Shown: one piece after another, positions 7,616 to 17,820 of the stretch | Layout: every line of letters starts with the position of its first letter | Position numbering within the stretch: position 1 is the first letter of the stretch | The notes under the pieces: generated by a model | What the model was told of the DNA's origin: nothing | Seen by the model: the letters and a program-made list of their open reading frames with translations, nothing else | Databases searched by the model: none | Translations under genes and position numbers: made by a program | Origin: Nanchangia anserum | GTDB lineage: Bacteria; Actinomycetota; Actinomycetes; Actinomycetales; Actinomycetaceae | Reading direction: 5' to 3' | Assembly (NCBI RefSeq): GCF_015240065.1 | Contig: NZ_CP060506.1 | Span: 1,178,001-1,242,000 of the forward strand | DNA: 64,000 bases

Positions 7616-9180
7616 TCACATCCTCCCGAGCATCCTCTTCACGTCATCGGGCAGGTCGTCCATCGTCGGCGCCGGCGTGGACTCGCCGAGGCCGAACGCA
7701 GAACCGGGAGTCGACGCGCCCGCCTGCTTCTTCTTCGCCTGCGCGGCCTCCCACTGCTTCTGCTTGGCCGGATTGCCGAACTTGCGTCGCTTCTTGGCCT
7801 GGCGCTTGGCCTGGCGCGCCCCCGAGTGCTTGGACGACCCGGGCAGTCCCCCCCGCCCATACTCGGCAGCGCGCCACCGTTGCGGCTCATCGACTGCATC
7901 ATGCGCCGGGCGTCCTCGAAGCGCTTGACGAGGGAGTTGATCTCCTGCACCGTCGTTCCCGAGCCTCGCGCGATGCGGGCGCGACGCGAGCCGTTGAGGA
8001 TGGAGGGGTCGGCGCGCTCGGCGGGCGTCATCGAGTGGACGATGGCCTCGATGCGGGTGATCTGGGATTCGTCGAAGTTGTCGAGGGCCTCGCGCATCTG
8101 CCCCGCGCCCGGCAGCATGCCGAGCAGCTTCTTCATCGACCCCATCTTGCGGATCTGATTGAGCTGGGTGAGGAAGTCCTCGAGGGTGAACTTGCCCTGG
8201 GCGAGCTTGCTCTGTAGGTCCTTGGCTTCGTCCTCGGTGTAGGCCTTCTCGGCCGTCTCGATGAGGGTGAGGATGTCGCCCATGTCGAGGATCCGCGACG
8301 CCATCCGGTCGGGGTGGAAGCGCTCGAAGTCGCCCAGCCCCTCGCCCGTGGAGGCGAAGAGAACGGGCGCGCCCGTCACGCCGCGCACCGACAGCGCGGC
8401 GCCACCGCGGGCGTCGCCGTCGAGCTTCGACAACACGACGCCGGTGAAGCCGACGCCGTCGCGGAAGGCGACCGACGTCTGGACAGCGTCCTGGCCGACC
8501 ATGGCATCGAGGACAAACAGGACCTCGTGGGGGTCGATTGCCTCGCGGATGGCCCGAGCCTGCTCCATCATCTCGGTATCCACGCCGAGGCGGCCGGCCG
8601 TATCGACGATGACGACGCCGTAGCCGTTGGTGATCGCGTGATCGCGTCCCGTACGTGCGACCTCGACAGGATCGCCGATGCCGTTGCCCGGTTCGGGCGC
8701 CCACACATCCACGCCCGCACGCTCGCCGACGACCTGGAGCTGGGTGACGGCGTTGGGGCGCTGAAGGTCGGCCGCGACAAGGAGGACCCGCTTGTCGTGT
8801 TCGGTCCGCAGCCACTGACCGAGCTTGCCCGCCAGCGTCGTCTTACCGGCACCTTGCAGGCCCGCGAGCATCATGACCGTCGGGCCCTTGGTCGCGAAGT
8901 TGAGCTCGCGCTCGGCCCCACCGAGAATCTCGATGAGCTCATCGTTGACGATCTTGACGACCTGCTGGCCGGGGTTGAGGGCCTCCGAACGCGCCGCGCC
9001 GTAGGCCTTTTCGCGCACCTGCTTGGTGAAGGAGCGCACGACCGGCAGGGCGACGTCGGCATCGAGCAGAGCGCGGCGAATATCGGAGACGGTCTCGTCG
9101 ACGTCGTGCTCGGTGAGCACGCCCTTGCCGCGCAGGCGCTTGAACGAGGCGGAGAGGCGATCGGACAGCGTGTTAAACAA
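7616..9180 (-). CDS. ffh: Signal recognition particle protein Ffh, frame broken near the C-terminus
   Basis: Ffh is the SRP GTPase that targets membrane proteins co-translationally. The N domain is followed by the P-loop GLQGAGKTT (about residues 107-115), VDTAGRLGVD, SKLDGDARGG and the M domain with MGSMKKLLGMLPG and RIARGSGTTVQEIN. After LPSMGGG the frame leaves the family. The expected tail, basic then ending in DDLPDDVKRMLGRM, lies in another frame and stops at 7616. Restoring one G in the 7-base tract at 7848-7854 joins the two. Without it the product would run to 7639 with an Arg/Ser-rich tail. The start is TTG with GTGGAGGAA upstream. The gene is essential, so I expect a base-calling error. 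Confidence 0.9.
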
Positions 9181-9213
9181 CGGGTTCCTCCACTACCAGT
9201 AAGAAAAACGAGC

Positions 9214-10419
9214 CTAGCGCGAGGCCGGGGACGACAGCAGTTCGTCGACGAAACCGGCCGCGTCGAACGGCGCCAGGTCGTCGGCTCCCTCGCCGAGGCC
9301 GACGAGCTTGACGGGCACGCCGAGTTCGCGCTGGACGGAAATGACGATGCCGCCCTTGGCCGACCCGTCGAGCTTCGTCAACACGATACCGGTGATATCG
9401 ACGACCTCGGCGAACAGGCGGGCCTGGCTCATGCCGTTTTGGCCGGTCGTTGCGTCCATGACGAGCAGGGTCTCGGTGACCGGTGCCTTCTTCTCGATGA
9501 CGCGCTTGACCTTGCCGAGCTCGTCCATGAGATCGCGCTTGTTTTGCAGGCGCCCGGCCGTATCGACGACGACGACGTCGACGCCGCGCGCGCTTCCCTG
9601 CTCGACGGCGTCGTAGGCGACCGAGGCGGGGTCGGCACCCTCGCGATCGGAACGCACGACATCGACGCCGACGCGCTCACCCCACGTCGACAGCTGTTCG
9701 GCGGCCGCGGCGCGGAACGTGTCGGCCGCGCCGAGGAGGACGCTGCGACCCTCGGCAACGAGGATGCGCGCGAGCTTGCCGATGGTCGTCGTCTTGCCCG
9801 TACCGTTGACGCCGACGACGAGGACGACGCCCGGGGCGTCCGCACCCTCAAGCGCGAGGGTGCGGTCCATATCGGGGTTAACCAGTTCGAGCAGCTTCGC
9901 GCGCAGCACCTCGCGGATCGCCTCGACGTTGCCGGTGCCGAGCACCTTCGCCTGCGTGCGCAGCTCCTCCATGATTTCGTCGGTGGCCTCGACGCCGACG
10001 TCGGCCATGAGGAGGGTGTCCTCGATCTCCTCCCAGTCCTCGACGCTCAAGTCGCCGCGGCCGAAGACGCTGAGGAGCCTCTGTCCGAACGCGCCCGACG
10101 TCGCCAGCCGCGAGCGCAGCCGCTGCATGCGGGTGAGAACCGGCTCGGGCCGATCGAGCGCCGGCTCGGGTGCCACCTCTTCGGCGACGGGTGCGGGTTC
10201 CGGTTCGCGCACTACCTCGGCGGCATCGCCCTCATCGCCCGGTTCCGCCTCGACGCCGGGACCGGCGGGAGTGGACGGAGCCTGCGGCGTCGTCTCGTCG
10301 TCGTCTCGGCCCCTCAGGCCGCCCAGCAGGGCAACGAGGCCACCGATGACGGTGACGCCAACAGTCGTCAGGGTGAGGGCGACGTCAGAGTTGCCCAGAG
10401 TGGTGATGAGGTCGTTCAT
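9214..10419 (-). CDS. ftsY: Signal recognition particle receptor FtsY
   Basis: FtsY is the membrane-associated GTPase that docks SRP-ribosome complexes. The 401-residue protein starts with a hydrophobic segment (about residues 14-36), then an acidic Pro/Glu-rich linker to about residue 92, as in other actinobacterial FtsY. The NG domain carries the P-loop VVGVNGTGKTTT (about 201-212), DTFRAAAAEQL, VDTAGRLQNK and TKLDGSAKGG. It lies 33 bases upstream of ffh in the same direction, so both halves of the targeting pathway are adjacent. The start is ATG behind AGGGATC. Confidence 0.95.
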   Translation of the reverse strand: MNDLITTLGNSDVALTLTTVGVTVIGGLVALLGGLRGRDDDETTPQAPSTPAGPGVEAEPGDEGDAAEVVREPEPAPVAEEVAPEPALDRPEPVLTRMQRLRSRLATSGAFGQRLLSVFGRGDLSVEDWEEIEDTLLMADVGVEATDEIMEELRTQAKVLGTGNVEAIREVLRAKLLELVNPDMDRTLALEGADAPGVVLVVGVNGTGKTTTIGKLARILVAEGRSVLLGAADTFRAAAAEQLSTWGERVGVDVVRSDREGADPASVAYDAVEQGSARGVDVVVVDTAGRLQNKRDLMDELGKVKRVIEKKAPVTETLLVMDATTGQNGMSQARLFAEVVDITGIVLTKLDGSAKGGIVISVQRELGVPVKLVGLGEGADDLAPFDAAGFVDELLSSPASR

Positions 10420-10473
10420 GATCCCTATTGTTGCCTACTGCGGCCCCAGTGGTCACGTCCGGGCCGTAAACGG

Positions 10474-10827
10474 CTAGGAATCGCGCTCGTCGCGTGCCTG
10501 TTCCCCACGTCGCGAGCGCGGCCGCTGGGGCGCGTAGGAGGGCAGCACAGGCTGGGACTCGTCGCCGCCGAGGGCGTCGCTCAGCCCCTCGATGTCGGTG
10601 GCATCGCCAGGCGATGTTGCGTTGAGCAGGTCGTCGATCGTGAGATCAGAGGTGTCTGTGCCGGAGCGGTTCAGTTCCTCGCGCTTCCACGCCTGCGTGG
10701 CCTCGCGCACCCATTCGCGCGTGCCCTCATCGGGTCGGCGCGTGCGCACGAAACTGACCACGATGGCCAGCGCGCACCCGACCGTCACCACCAGGGCGAT
10801 GACAACAACGATGAGGGACTCAGTCAC
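10474..10827 (-). CDS. Small single-pass membrane protein, unknown function
   Basis: I do not recognise this 117-residue protein. It begins at a GTG with one strong transmembrane segment (ESLIVVVIALVVTVGCALAI, about residues 3-22), followed by a short basic stretch and a polar, acidic cytoplasmic region ending in an Arg-rich tail. The topology suggests an N-out anchor with a soluble tail. It sits between smc and ftsY on the same strand, with about 60 bases on each side, and may be co-transcribed with them. Base composition is like its neighbours. Confidence 0.65.
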   Translation of the reverse strand: MTESLIVVVIALVVTVGCALAIVVSFVRTRRPDEGTREWVREATQAWKREELNRSGTDTSDLTIDDLLNATSPGDATDIEGLSDALGGDESQPVLPSYAPQRPRSRRGEQARDERDS

Positions 10828-10890
10828 GGTCCTAGCTTTCCACGACCGCGCCCGCCTCGGCCAGCTGCGCCACGCGAGATGGCGGCTTTG

Positions 10891-13800
10891 TTACCGTTTC
10901 GTAGCCGCGAGGCGCTGGGAGACGACGGTGCTCACCCCGTCCTTCATCGTCACCCCGTACAGCGCGTTGGCGACCTCCATCGTCCGCTTCTGGTGGGTGA
11001 TGACGATGAGCTGGGAGACCTCGCGCAACTGGGCGAAGACACCGAGCATTCGCGACAGGTTGGCGTCATCGAGCGCGGCCTCGACCTCGTCGAGGATGTA
11101 GAAGGGGCTGGGGCGGGCCTTGAAGATGGCGAACAGGTAGGCCAGCGCTGCCAGCGAGCGTTCCCCGCCCGAGAGCAGCGATAGCCGCTTGACCTTCTTG
11201 CCGGCCGGGCGCACCTCGAGGTCGACCCCGGTCGCCAGCATGTTGTCGGGATCGGTGAGGACGAGGCGGCCCTCGCCGCCGGGGAACAGGGTGTCGAAGA
11301 CCTCGCCGAACGCCCGCGCGGTGTCGGCGTATGCCGAGGCGAAGGCCTGTTCGACCTGATCGTCGACTTCGGCGATGACCCGCAGCAGATCGGCGCGCGA
11401 GGCCTTGACGTCGCCGAGCTGCTCGGTCATGAACCGGTAGCGTTCCTCCAGCGCCTTGTGCTGTTCCAACGCCAGCGGATTGACCTTACCCAGGGCCTTG
11501 AGGTCACGCTGTGCGCGCTTGAGGTTTTTCTCGACGTCGGCACGCACGAAGGCGATGCCGGGGGCGTCGGGGTCATCGGGGTCGGCGAGCAGAGTGTGGG
11601 GACCGAAGTCGGCAACGAGGGTATCGAGGTCGATCGCGAGATCCTCGCGCGCCTGCTCGGCCAGCTGGTCCAGTCGCAGCGAGAACTGGGCGGCGGCGAC
11701 CTCGTCGCGGTGCAGGGCGTCGGTCAGCTCGGTGAGGCGTGCGCGAGCGGCGTCGAGCGCGCGGCGCGCCTCGATGATCTTGTCCGACGATGCCCTGCGG
11801 GCCTCCTCGGCGAGGCGCTGGCGGTCCCCGGCCTCTTCCCGCGCGGCCTGCGCCCGCTCTCCCGCGCGGCGCGCCTGGTCGCACACGTGCGCGGCAAGGC
11901 GATGCTGGCGGGCACGCCGCTCGTTCTCGGCCGCCACCTGGCGTTGGCGGCGCGCGTAGTGATCGCGGTCGGCGAGTGCCTGGGCCAGCCGGGTTTCGCC
12001 CTGGCGCAGGCGTTCCTCGCACGCGCCCTGGCGCAGGCGCGCCTCGGTGAGGCTCTCGCGCGCGGTGCGGGCCTGCTCGCGGGCGCGCCGGGCTGTCTCG
12101 TCGTGCTCGGCCACGTCGATATCGACGGTACTCGCGTCGAAGTCGTCGAGGCGTTCCTGGGCCTCGCGCGCGGCGCGGGCACGTTCCTCGGCGTCGTCTC
12201 GAGCGCGCTGCCACGCCGCCTCGGCCCGCTCGGCTTCGGCGGCGGCCGACGCCGCCTGAGCGCTTGCCCGCGCCCGAGCCTGGGCCTGGAGGGCACGCGC
12301 AGCGTCGGCCTCGCGCAGACGCTCGAGCGCCGCCTGGGCCTCGGCCTCGGCCCGACCGCAGGCCCGCTCGGCGTCGTCGAGACTCGCCTGCGCCGCTTCG
12401 CGGGCCGCACCGGCTTGCTCCGCGCGCTCGGTCGCTTCGTCGCATTCGGCCTGGATAGCTAGACGCGTCGTTGCCTCGGCGCTACCGCCGCCTGCGGCCC
12501 CCGGGCGCAGCCACTCGCCGCGGTCGGTCCACACCGCGCGCACGCCCTCGCACTCGGCGACAATCCGCGCCTCGCTAAGCGTGTGGGCCAACGCGATGCC
12601 GTCGAGGATGTGTGCGAGCGCCCGCGTCACCCCGGGTTCAGCGGAGGTGACGAGATCGCGCGCCCACTCCCCCGCGCCACCGAGGTCGCCTCGCGGGGGG
12701 GCTCGGTGGCGGAGTCGGCGTAGACGAGGCACACGCGGCCAAGATCGTGACGTCGCGCGTGCTCGAGCGCCTCCTCGCCCGCGGCATCGTCCTCGGCGAT
12801 CACCGCCGAGACGAGGTCGCCCAGCGCGTGCCCCAGCGCATCCTCCCATCCGGGCGCGACGGTAAGCGTCGGAGCCAACACCCCGCGCAGCCCGTCGAGG
12901 CCGGCTCCGAGCAGGGCACCCGTTGCCTCCGCCGGGCGCAGCAACAGGGCGAGTGCATCGCGCCGCGAGGCCCACGTGGCCTCGGACTGCGTGGCTTCGG
13001 CAAGGCGTGCGCGGGCGTCGTCGCGGCGCTGTGCGGCCCGCTGCGCCGCTGCCGCCGCCTCGTCGTAGGCGGCCTGTTCCGTCCAGGCCTCGGTGTCTGC
13101 CACCGAGTCGTCCTCACCCAGCTGGGCACCGGCATCCGCGGCTCGCGTGCGCGCCAGGGAGGCGCGCGCGGCATTCTCGACGGTCTCTGCCGCCGCCTCG
13201 GCACGCGAGGCCGCGCTCGTGGCCGCGCCTGCCAAGGCCTGCCGACGCGACTGAGCTGCCTGGGCCGCCTGGCGCGCCTCGGCCAACCGAGCGTCGGCGG
13301 CATGTTCGGCCGCGCCGGCGTCGCGAGCGGCGGTCTCGGCATTTCTCACGTGCTCGCGGGCCGCCTCGGCCTGCTCACGGATCTCGGCGACATCGGCGCG
13401 CAAGCGCGCGATCGCCTCGTCGCGCTCGTCGAGGCTCGCCCCACCGGGTGGCGGCACCTCGACGCTCAGCTGGCGCGCCCTCTCGCCGGCGATCGTCGCC
13501 AGCGACGTCAGCGATTCGGCCAGGCTCGTGAGAGCACGCCACTGCTCGCCGGCGACTCGCTGGGCCTCGTCATCGCCGTGGTCGGCCTCGAGCGCACGCA
13601 GCGCCTGCTCGTCGCGTGCGATGGTCTCGCCCAGCTGTGCGCGCTCGGCGTTGATGGCGTCGGCCGATTCCTGCCGGGTGTCCAATCCCGCGCGCTGGGT
13701 GACGACGTCGTCGGCGAGGAGTCGCGCCCGCAGGTCGCGTTCGCGCGCCTGGATGATTTGGGCCTTCGAGGCGATCTTGGCCTGGCGGGCCAGGGGGCCC

Positions 13801-14405
13801 AGCTGACGTCCGATCTCGCGCGTGACGTCCTCGAGGCGCTCGAGCTTCTCGGCCAACGTCTCGAGCTTGCGCAGTGCCCGTTCCTTGCGTCGGCGGTGCT
13901 TGAGGACGCCGGCCGCCTCCTCGATGAAGGCGCGCCGTTCCAGCGCGTCCGCGCGCAGCACCTGATCGAGCTGCCCCTGACCGACGATGACGTGCATCGA
14001 GCGCCCCATGCCCGTGTCCGAGAGCAGCTCCTGAACGTCGAGCAGGCGCACGGGCGTGCCATTGATGGCGTATTCGGATCCGCCCTGTCGAAACAGCGTG
14101 CGCGAGATCGTCACTTCGGTGTAGTCGATCGGCAGGTCCCCAGACGAGTTGTCGATCGACAGGCGCACCTCGGCGCGCCCGAGCGCGGGCCGCCCGGGCG
14201 TTCCGGCAAAAATGACGTCGGCCATGTTCGCCCCGCGCAGGGTCTTGGCCCCCTGCTCGCCCATGACCCAGGCCAGCGCATCGACGATGTTGGACTTGCC
14301 CGAGCCGTTGGGGCCGACGACGCAGATGATCCCCGGTTCCAGGGCGAGCGTCGTCGGCGTAGCGAACGACTTGAAGCCGCGCAGCGACAGCGACTTCAGA
14401 TGCAT
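10891..14405 (-). CDS. smc: Chromosome partition protein Smc, frame broken in the hinge region
   Basis: Smc is the condensin ATPase that loops and resolves the chromosome. The N-terminal half has Walker A at VVGPNGSGKSNIVDALAWVM (about residues 30-48), then long Ala/Arg/Glu-rich coiled coil. The C-terminal half has the signature LSLLSGGERSLAALAYLFAI and Walker B FYILDEVEAALDD. Between them the frame changes at a C7 tract (plus-strand G7, 12695-12701). With eight C the coding sequence reads through as one protein of about 1,171 residues, the usual size. As sequenced, the first frame ends at 12627. A base-calling loss is the simplest reading. The start is the ATG at 14405. Confidence 0.92.
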
Positions 14406-14426
14406 ACGTGTGTCCCCGCGCCGTGC

Positions 14427-14876
14427 CTAGCGGACCAGCTCGGGGAACCAGATGGCGATCTCGCGCTCGGCCGAGGCCGGCGAATCCGAGGCGTGGATGA
14501 CGTTTTCGACCGTTCCCGATCCCCAGTCGCGCCCGTAATCGCCGCGAATCGTCCCGGGATCGGCCTGAGTGGGCTGCGTGCCCCCGGTCAGGCAGCGCAC
14601 CCCGGCGACGACCTGCTCCCCCGTGATGACGGCGGCGACGAGCGGCGACGACATCATGTAGCGAGCGAGGTCGGCGTAGAAGTGCTTCGCGACGTGTTCG
14701 GCGTAGTGTGCCTCGAGCTGGTCAGGCGTGGCCTCGACGACGCTGAGCGCGCTGATGACGTACCCCTTGCGCTCGCAACGGGCGAGGATTTCGCCCACGA
14801 GGCCGCGGCGGTAGGCATCGGGCTTGATGAGGATGAGCGTGTGCTCGGTGTTCGGGTCGAGCGCGGAGCGCGTCAT
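14427..14876 (-). CDS. ndk: Nucleoside diphosphate kinase
   Basis: Ndk transfers the gamma phosphate from ATP to nucleoside diphosphates through a phosphohistidine. The 149-residue protein has HTLILIKPDAYRRGLVGEI near the N-terminus and the active-site histidine in ENVIHASDS (His128). The conserved GTIRGDYG precedes it. Length is slightly above the usual 135-145. It lies 21 bases beyond the start of smc on the same strand. Confidence 0.95.
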   Translation of the reverse strand: MTRSALDPNTEHTLILIKPDAYRRGLVGEILARCERKGYVISALSVVEATPDQLEAHYAEHVAKHFYADLARYMMSSPLVAAVITGEQVVAGVRCLTGGTQPTQADPGTIRGDYGRDWGSGTVENVIHASDSPASAEREIAIWFPELVR

Positions 14877-14889
14877 GGTTCTCCTTAGG

Positions 14890-15594
14890 TTAGTTATTCG
14901 TGCGTGTCAGGCCGGCACCAACAGCATCCGCGAGGGCCTCCAATGCCATGCGCGCTTCGGGACCGTCGGCGTCGATGCGGATTTCGTCGCCGCAGCCGAC
15001 CTTGAGCCCCATGAGGGCGAGCACACTCGTAGCGTCGGCACCATTGACGCTGATCGTTGCGTCGAAGTCGGAGGCGAGGCGGGCGAGCATGGCGGCGGGA
15101 CGGGCTTTCAGGCCCTCCGCGTCGACGACGGTGACGATGCGCGGGGCGTAGGGGTCGTCCTCGGGCGCTGAGGTTCCCGGCGTAGGGACGTCCGTCGCGC
15201 TCACCGACTCGGCGGCGGCCGCGATCGCGTGCACGACGGTGGCGGCATCGCCGCCCTGGGCAGCCGCGATCGCGCCGGCGCGCGCACCCTCCACCAGGGG
15301 GCCGCGGCCGAGGGTGACGTTGCCGTCTCCCCACTGCGTGATGAGTTGGTGGGCGGCGAGCTTGGTCGGCCCGAAGTCGGCGAGGATGACGATGTGGGCA
15401 CCCGTCCCGATCTCGGAGGCGACCGCGGAACAGGCGTCGGCGAGCAGCTCGATGGCGCGCGCGAGTCCCTCGTCGTGGCAGCTGCACGGGCGCACGACGA
15501 CATCGGGGGCCATCGGCGAGACGACCTCGCACACGCCGCGCGCGAGCGTCTCGGACACCGAGGCGATGACGAATCCGACGGATTGGGTGGGCAC
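14890..15594 (-). CDS. DhaM-like EIIA domain fused to an HPr domain, both active-site histidines absent
   Basis: Residues 1 to about 125 resemble DhaM, the mannose-EIIA-fold subunit that passes phosphate from the PTS to dihydroxyacetone kinase: VGFVIASVSETLARGV, then VILADFGPTKLAA, then RGPLVEGARAGAIAAAQGGD. After a Pro/Ser linker, residues 150-234 are an HPr domain (EGLKARPAAML, then SVLALMGLKVGCGDEI). In DhaM the phospho-accepting histidine lies in SHS; here it is SVS (Val13). In HPr it lies in GLHARP; here it is GLKARP (Lys163). I checked both codons on the complementary strand. Neither domain can carry the usual phosphohistidine. No DhaK, DhaL or Enzyme I gene is nearby. It may be a regulatory or degenerate protein. 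The start is GTG behind AAAGGCAGG. Confidence 0.8.
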   Translation of the reverse strand: MPTQSVGFVIASVSETLARGVCEVVSPMAPDVVVRPCSCHDEGLARAIELLADACSAVASEIGTGAHIVILADFGPTKLAAHQLITQWGDGNVTLGRGPLVEGARAGAIAAAQGGDAATVVHAIAAAAESVSATDVPTPGTSAPEDDPYAPRIVTVVDAEGLKARPAAMLARLASDFDATISVNGADATSVLALMGLKVGCGDEIRIDADGPEARMALEALADAVGAGLTRTNN

Positions 15595-15685
15595 GCGTGC
15601 CTGCCTTTCTGTTAGCGACGCCCCTCAGCGTATCCCACGCGCGCGCTCGCGTGGCCGCCTCCCGGTGCGCCCCGCCGTGGTGTGC

Positions 15686-16210
15686 CTAGAAGAGGGCGTC
15701 GGGCGCCTCGGAGTCATCGGTCTCAGCGCCCGTGTCCGCTCCGCGCTTTCCCGCCCAGCCGGGGCCGCCGGGGATCGGCTGACCGAGATCCCAGGCGCGC
15801 GCCTGCGCACGCGCGAGGTCGTCGACGCGTTCGTTGAGGGGGTGTCCGGCGTGGCCGCGCACCCATTCGAAGCGCAGGCGCCGCCCCGCCATCAGCTCGT
15901 CGAGGCGCTTCATGAGCTCCGCGTTCTTCACCGGCTTGCCGTCGGCCTTGCGCCAACCACGTCGCTTCCACCCCGGCAGCCACGATGTCAACGAGTCGAT
16001 GACGTAGCGCGAGTCACACAGGATGAGGAGGTCCTCGTCGAGGTGGGCGGTCGCGGCGAGCAGCTCGGCGACAGCCGTCAGCTCGCCGATATTGTTCGTT
16101 CCCGTTGCGAACCCGCCCGCGTCCCAGTGCTCGTCGTCGACGTACCACGCCCATCCGCTGGGCCCGGGATTGCGCAGGGACGATCCGTCTGCCGCGGCGA
16201 CGATGCTCAT
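15686..16210 (-). CDS. rnhA: Ribonuclease HI
   Basis: Type 1 RNase H, which degrades RNA in RNA-DNA hybrids. The catalytic acidic residues are in AAADGSS (Asp8), NIGELTAV (Glu43) and LCDSRYVI (Asp66), with the conserved WVRGHAGHPLNERVDDLA following. The 174-residue length includes a C-terminal Gly/Asp-rich extension of about 25 residues. The ATG overlaps the folC stop as ATGA. Together with rnhB at the left edge, the window encodes both RNase H types. Confidence 0.93.
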   Translation of the reverse strand: MSIVAAADGSSLRNPGPSGWAWYVDDEHWDAGGFATGTNNIGELTAVAELLAATAHLDEDLLILCDSRYVIDSLTSWLPGWKRRGWRKADGKPVKNAELMKRLDELMAGRRLRFEWVRGHAGHPLNERVDDLARAQARAWDLGQPIPGGPGWAGKRGADTGAETDDSEAPDALF

Positions 16211-17820
16211 GCTCCCACCTGCCCGTCAACGTCTGCGCGCCCGCACAGGGCACGCACGTCGCCGGCGAGAATGACTGAGCCGAAGCACACGATCCCGACC
16301 GACGCCGTCGGGTCGCCCGACGCATCGGTCTCGGCCGCCGCCAGATCCAGCGCCTCGGCCGGCGTTGCCGCGGCGATGACCCGGTCGGGGCCAAACACGT
16401 CGATCGCTATCGCGCGGGCCGCCTCGACGTCGAGGGCACGCTCGGTATCGAGCGTCGTCACGACGAGGCTGTCGAGCAGCGGCTCCATCTCGGCTAGCAC
16501 GCCCTCGGTGTTTTTGTCGGCCATGCCGGCGAAAACGCCGACGACGTGCGTGAGGGAGAAGTCGGTTTCGATGAGGGAGCGCAACGCCGCGGCCCCGTGG
16601 GGGTTGTGCGCGGAGTCGACCATCACCATCGGGGACGTGCGCACGATCTCGGCGCGTCCCGGCGACGTCACGCTCGCCAGGCCGCGCTCGGCGAGCGCCG
16701 CCTCAAGCGGCTGCCCCGACCACAGGACCTCGGCCGCGGCGAGCGCACACGCGGCGTTATCGCCCTGGTACTCGCCAAGCACCGGGACGTAGATGTCTTC
16801 GTAGAGCGCGGCGGGGGTGCGCACGCTGATAAGCGAGCCGCCAACCGCCTTTTCGTGGGCGACGACGTCAAAATCGCGCCCGAGCACTCGCAGCTGCGCC
16901 CCCTGGGCCGCCGCGACCTCCTCGAGGACAGCGAGCGCCTCGGGCACTTGACGACCCGAGATGACGATGCCGCCGGGGCGGATGATCCCCGCCTTGTTGC
17001 GGGCGATCTCGGCGATCGTGTGCCCCAACCACGCCTCGTGATCGCGCGCAATCGGCGTGATGACCTGCACGGCCGAATCGAGGACGTTCGTGCAGTCCCA
17101 CGTGCCGCCCATGCCGACCTCGATGACGCCGACGGCCACCGGGGCATCGGCGAAGGCCTGGAAGGCCATGGCGGTCAGGCATTCAAAGAAGGACAGTCGC
17201 CCGCGCTCGCACTCGCGCGACTCGCGGTCGACGAGGTCGATGAACGCCTCGACATCCTGCCAGGCGTCGACGAATCCCGGGGCCGAAATCGGGGCACCAT
17301 CCAGGCAGATCCGCTCGCGCGGGCTGTGCAGGTGCGGGGAAGTAAACAGCCCCGTGCGCTGCCCGGAGGCCCGCACGATGGACTCGATCATGCGCGCCGT
17401 CGTCGTCTTGCCGTTGGTGCCGGCCACGTGAACCGTCGTGTAGGCCAGTTGAGGATCGCCCATCCACTCCAGCACCCGTTCAATGCGTTCGCGCGTCGGG
17501 CTGATCCGGTGTTCGGGGGCACGCTCCATGAGCGAGGCGAAAATGCGGTTGACCCGCTCCTCGGCGACGGCGCGTTCGGCCGCCTGGGCGAAGACGTCGT
17601 CCTCGTCGGCCTTCGCAACCCGCTCGTCTCGGCTCACCTCACGCACGACGTCGGCTCCCAGGGGTCCGCCGATGAGCGAGGCCTCGACGAGGGCACTCAC
17701 GGCCCCACGTTCGCCCGACGCCTCGGGAGTTGCCTCGACGATGGGCAGCGTGTCGGGCGCATCGGGCGTATCAGCCGCCTCGAGATAGGGGGCCAGTTCG
17801 GGGTCACTACCTGAAGCCAT
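16207..17820 (-). CDS. folC: Folylpolyglutamate/dihydrofolate synthase
   Basis: FolC adds glutamate to dihydropteroate and folates in the cytoplasm, using ATP. The P-loop is VHVAGTNGKTTTARM (about residues 130-144), followed by TSPHLHSPRERI, GVIEVGMGGTWDCTN and VDSAHNPHGA. The protein is 537 residues because an acidic extension of about 75 residues precedes the Mur-ligase fold. The ATG at 17820 has GAAAGGA upstream and no better downstream start is seen, so the extension appears real. rnhA follows with a four-base overlap. Confidence 0.93.
   Translation of the reverse strand: MASGSDPELAPYLEAADTPDAPDTLPIVEATPEASGERGAVSALVEASLIGGPLGADVVREVSRDERVAKADEDDVFAQAAERAVAEERVNRIFASLMERAPEHRISPTRERIERVLEWMGDPQLAYTTVHVAGTNGKTTTARMIESIVRASGQRTGLFTSPHLHSPRERICLDGAPISAPGFVDAWQDVEAFIDLVDRESRECERGRLSFFECLTAMAFQAFADAPVAVGVIEVGMGGTWDCTNVLDSAVQVITPIARDHEAWLGHTIAEIARNKAGIIRPGGIVISGRQVPEALAVLEEVAAAQGAQLRVLGRDFDVVAHEKAVGGSLISVRTPAALYEDIYVPVLGEYQGDNAACALAAAEVLWSGQPLEAALAERGLASVTSPGRAEIVRTSPMVMVDSAHNPHGAAALRSLIETDFSLTHVVGVFAGMADKNTEGVLAEMEPLLDSLVVTTLDTERALDVEAARAIAIDVFGPDRVIAAATPAEALDLAAAETDASGDPTASVGIVCFGSVILAGDVRALCGRADVDGQVGA

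Noticed and set aside
7848..7854. Programmed -1 frameshift in ffh
   Set aside because: A G run exists, but no pseudoknot or stem was evident and the same kind of break occurs in eight other genes without slippery sites.
8314..11184. A 956-codon open frame on the plus strand opposite ffh and ftsY
   Set aside because: It is antisense to two clear GTPase genes and has no family motif; long antisense frames are expected at this GC content.
12747..14888. A 713-codon plus-strand frame opposite smc and ndk
   Set aside because: Antisense shadow of Smc coiled-coil codons; no start signal or motif.
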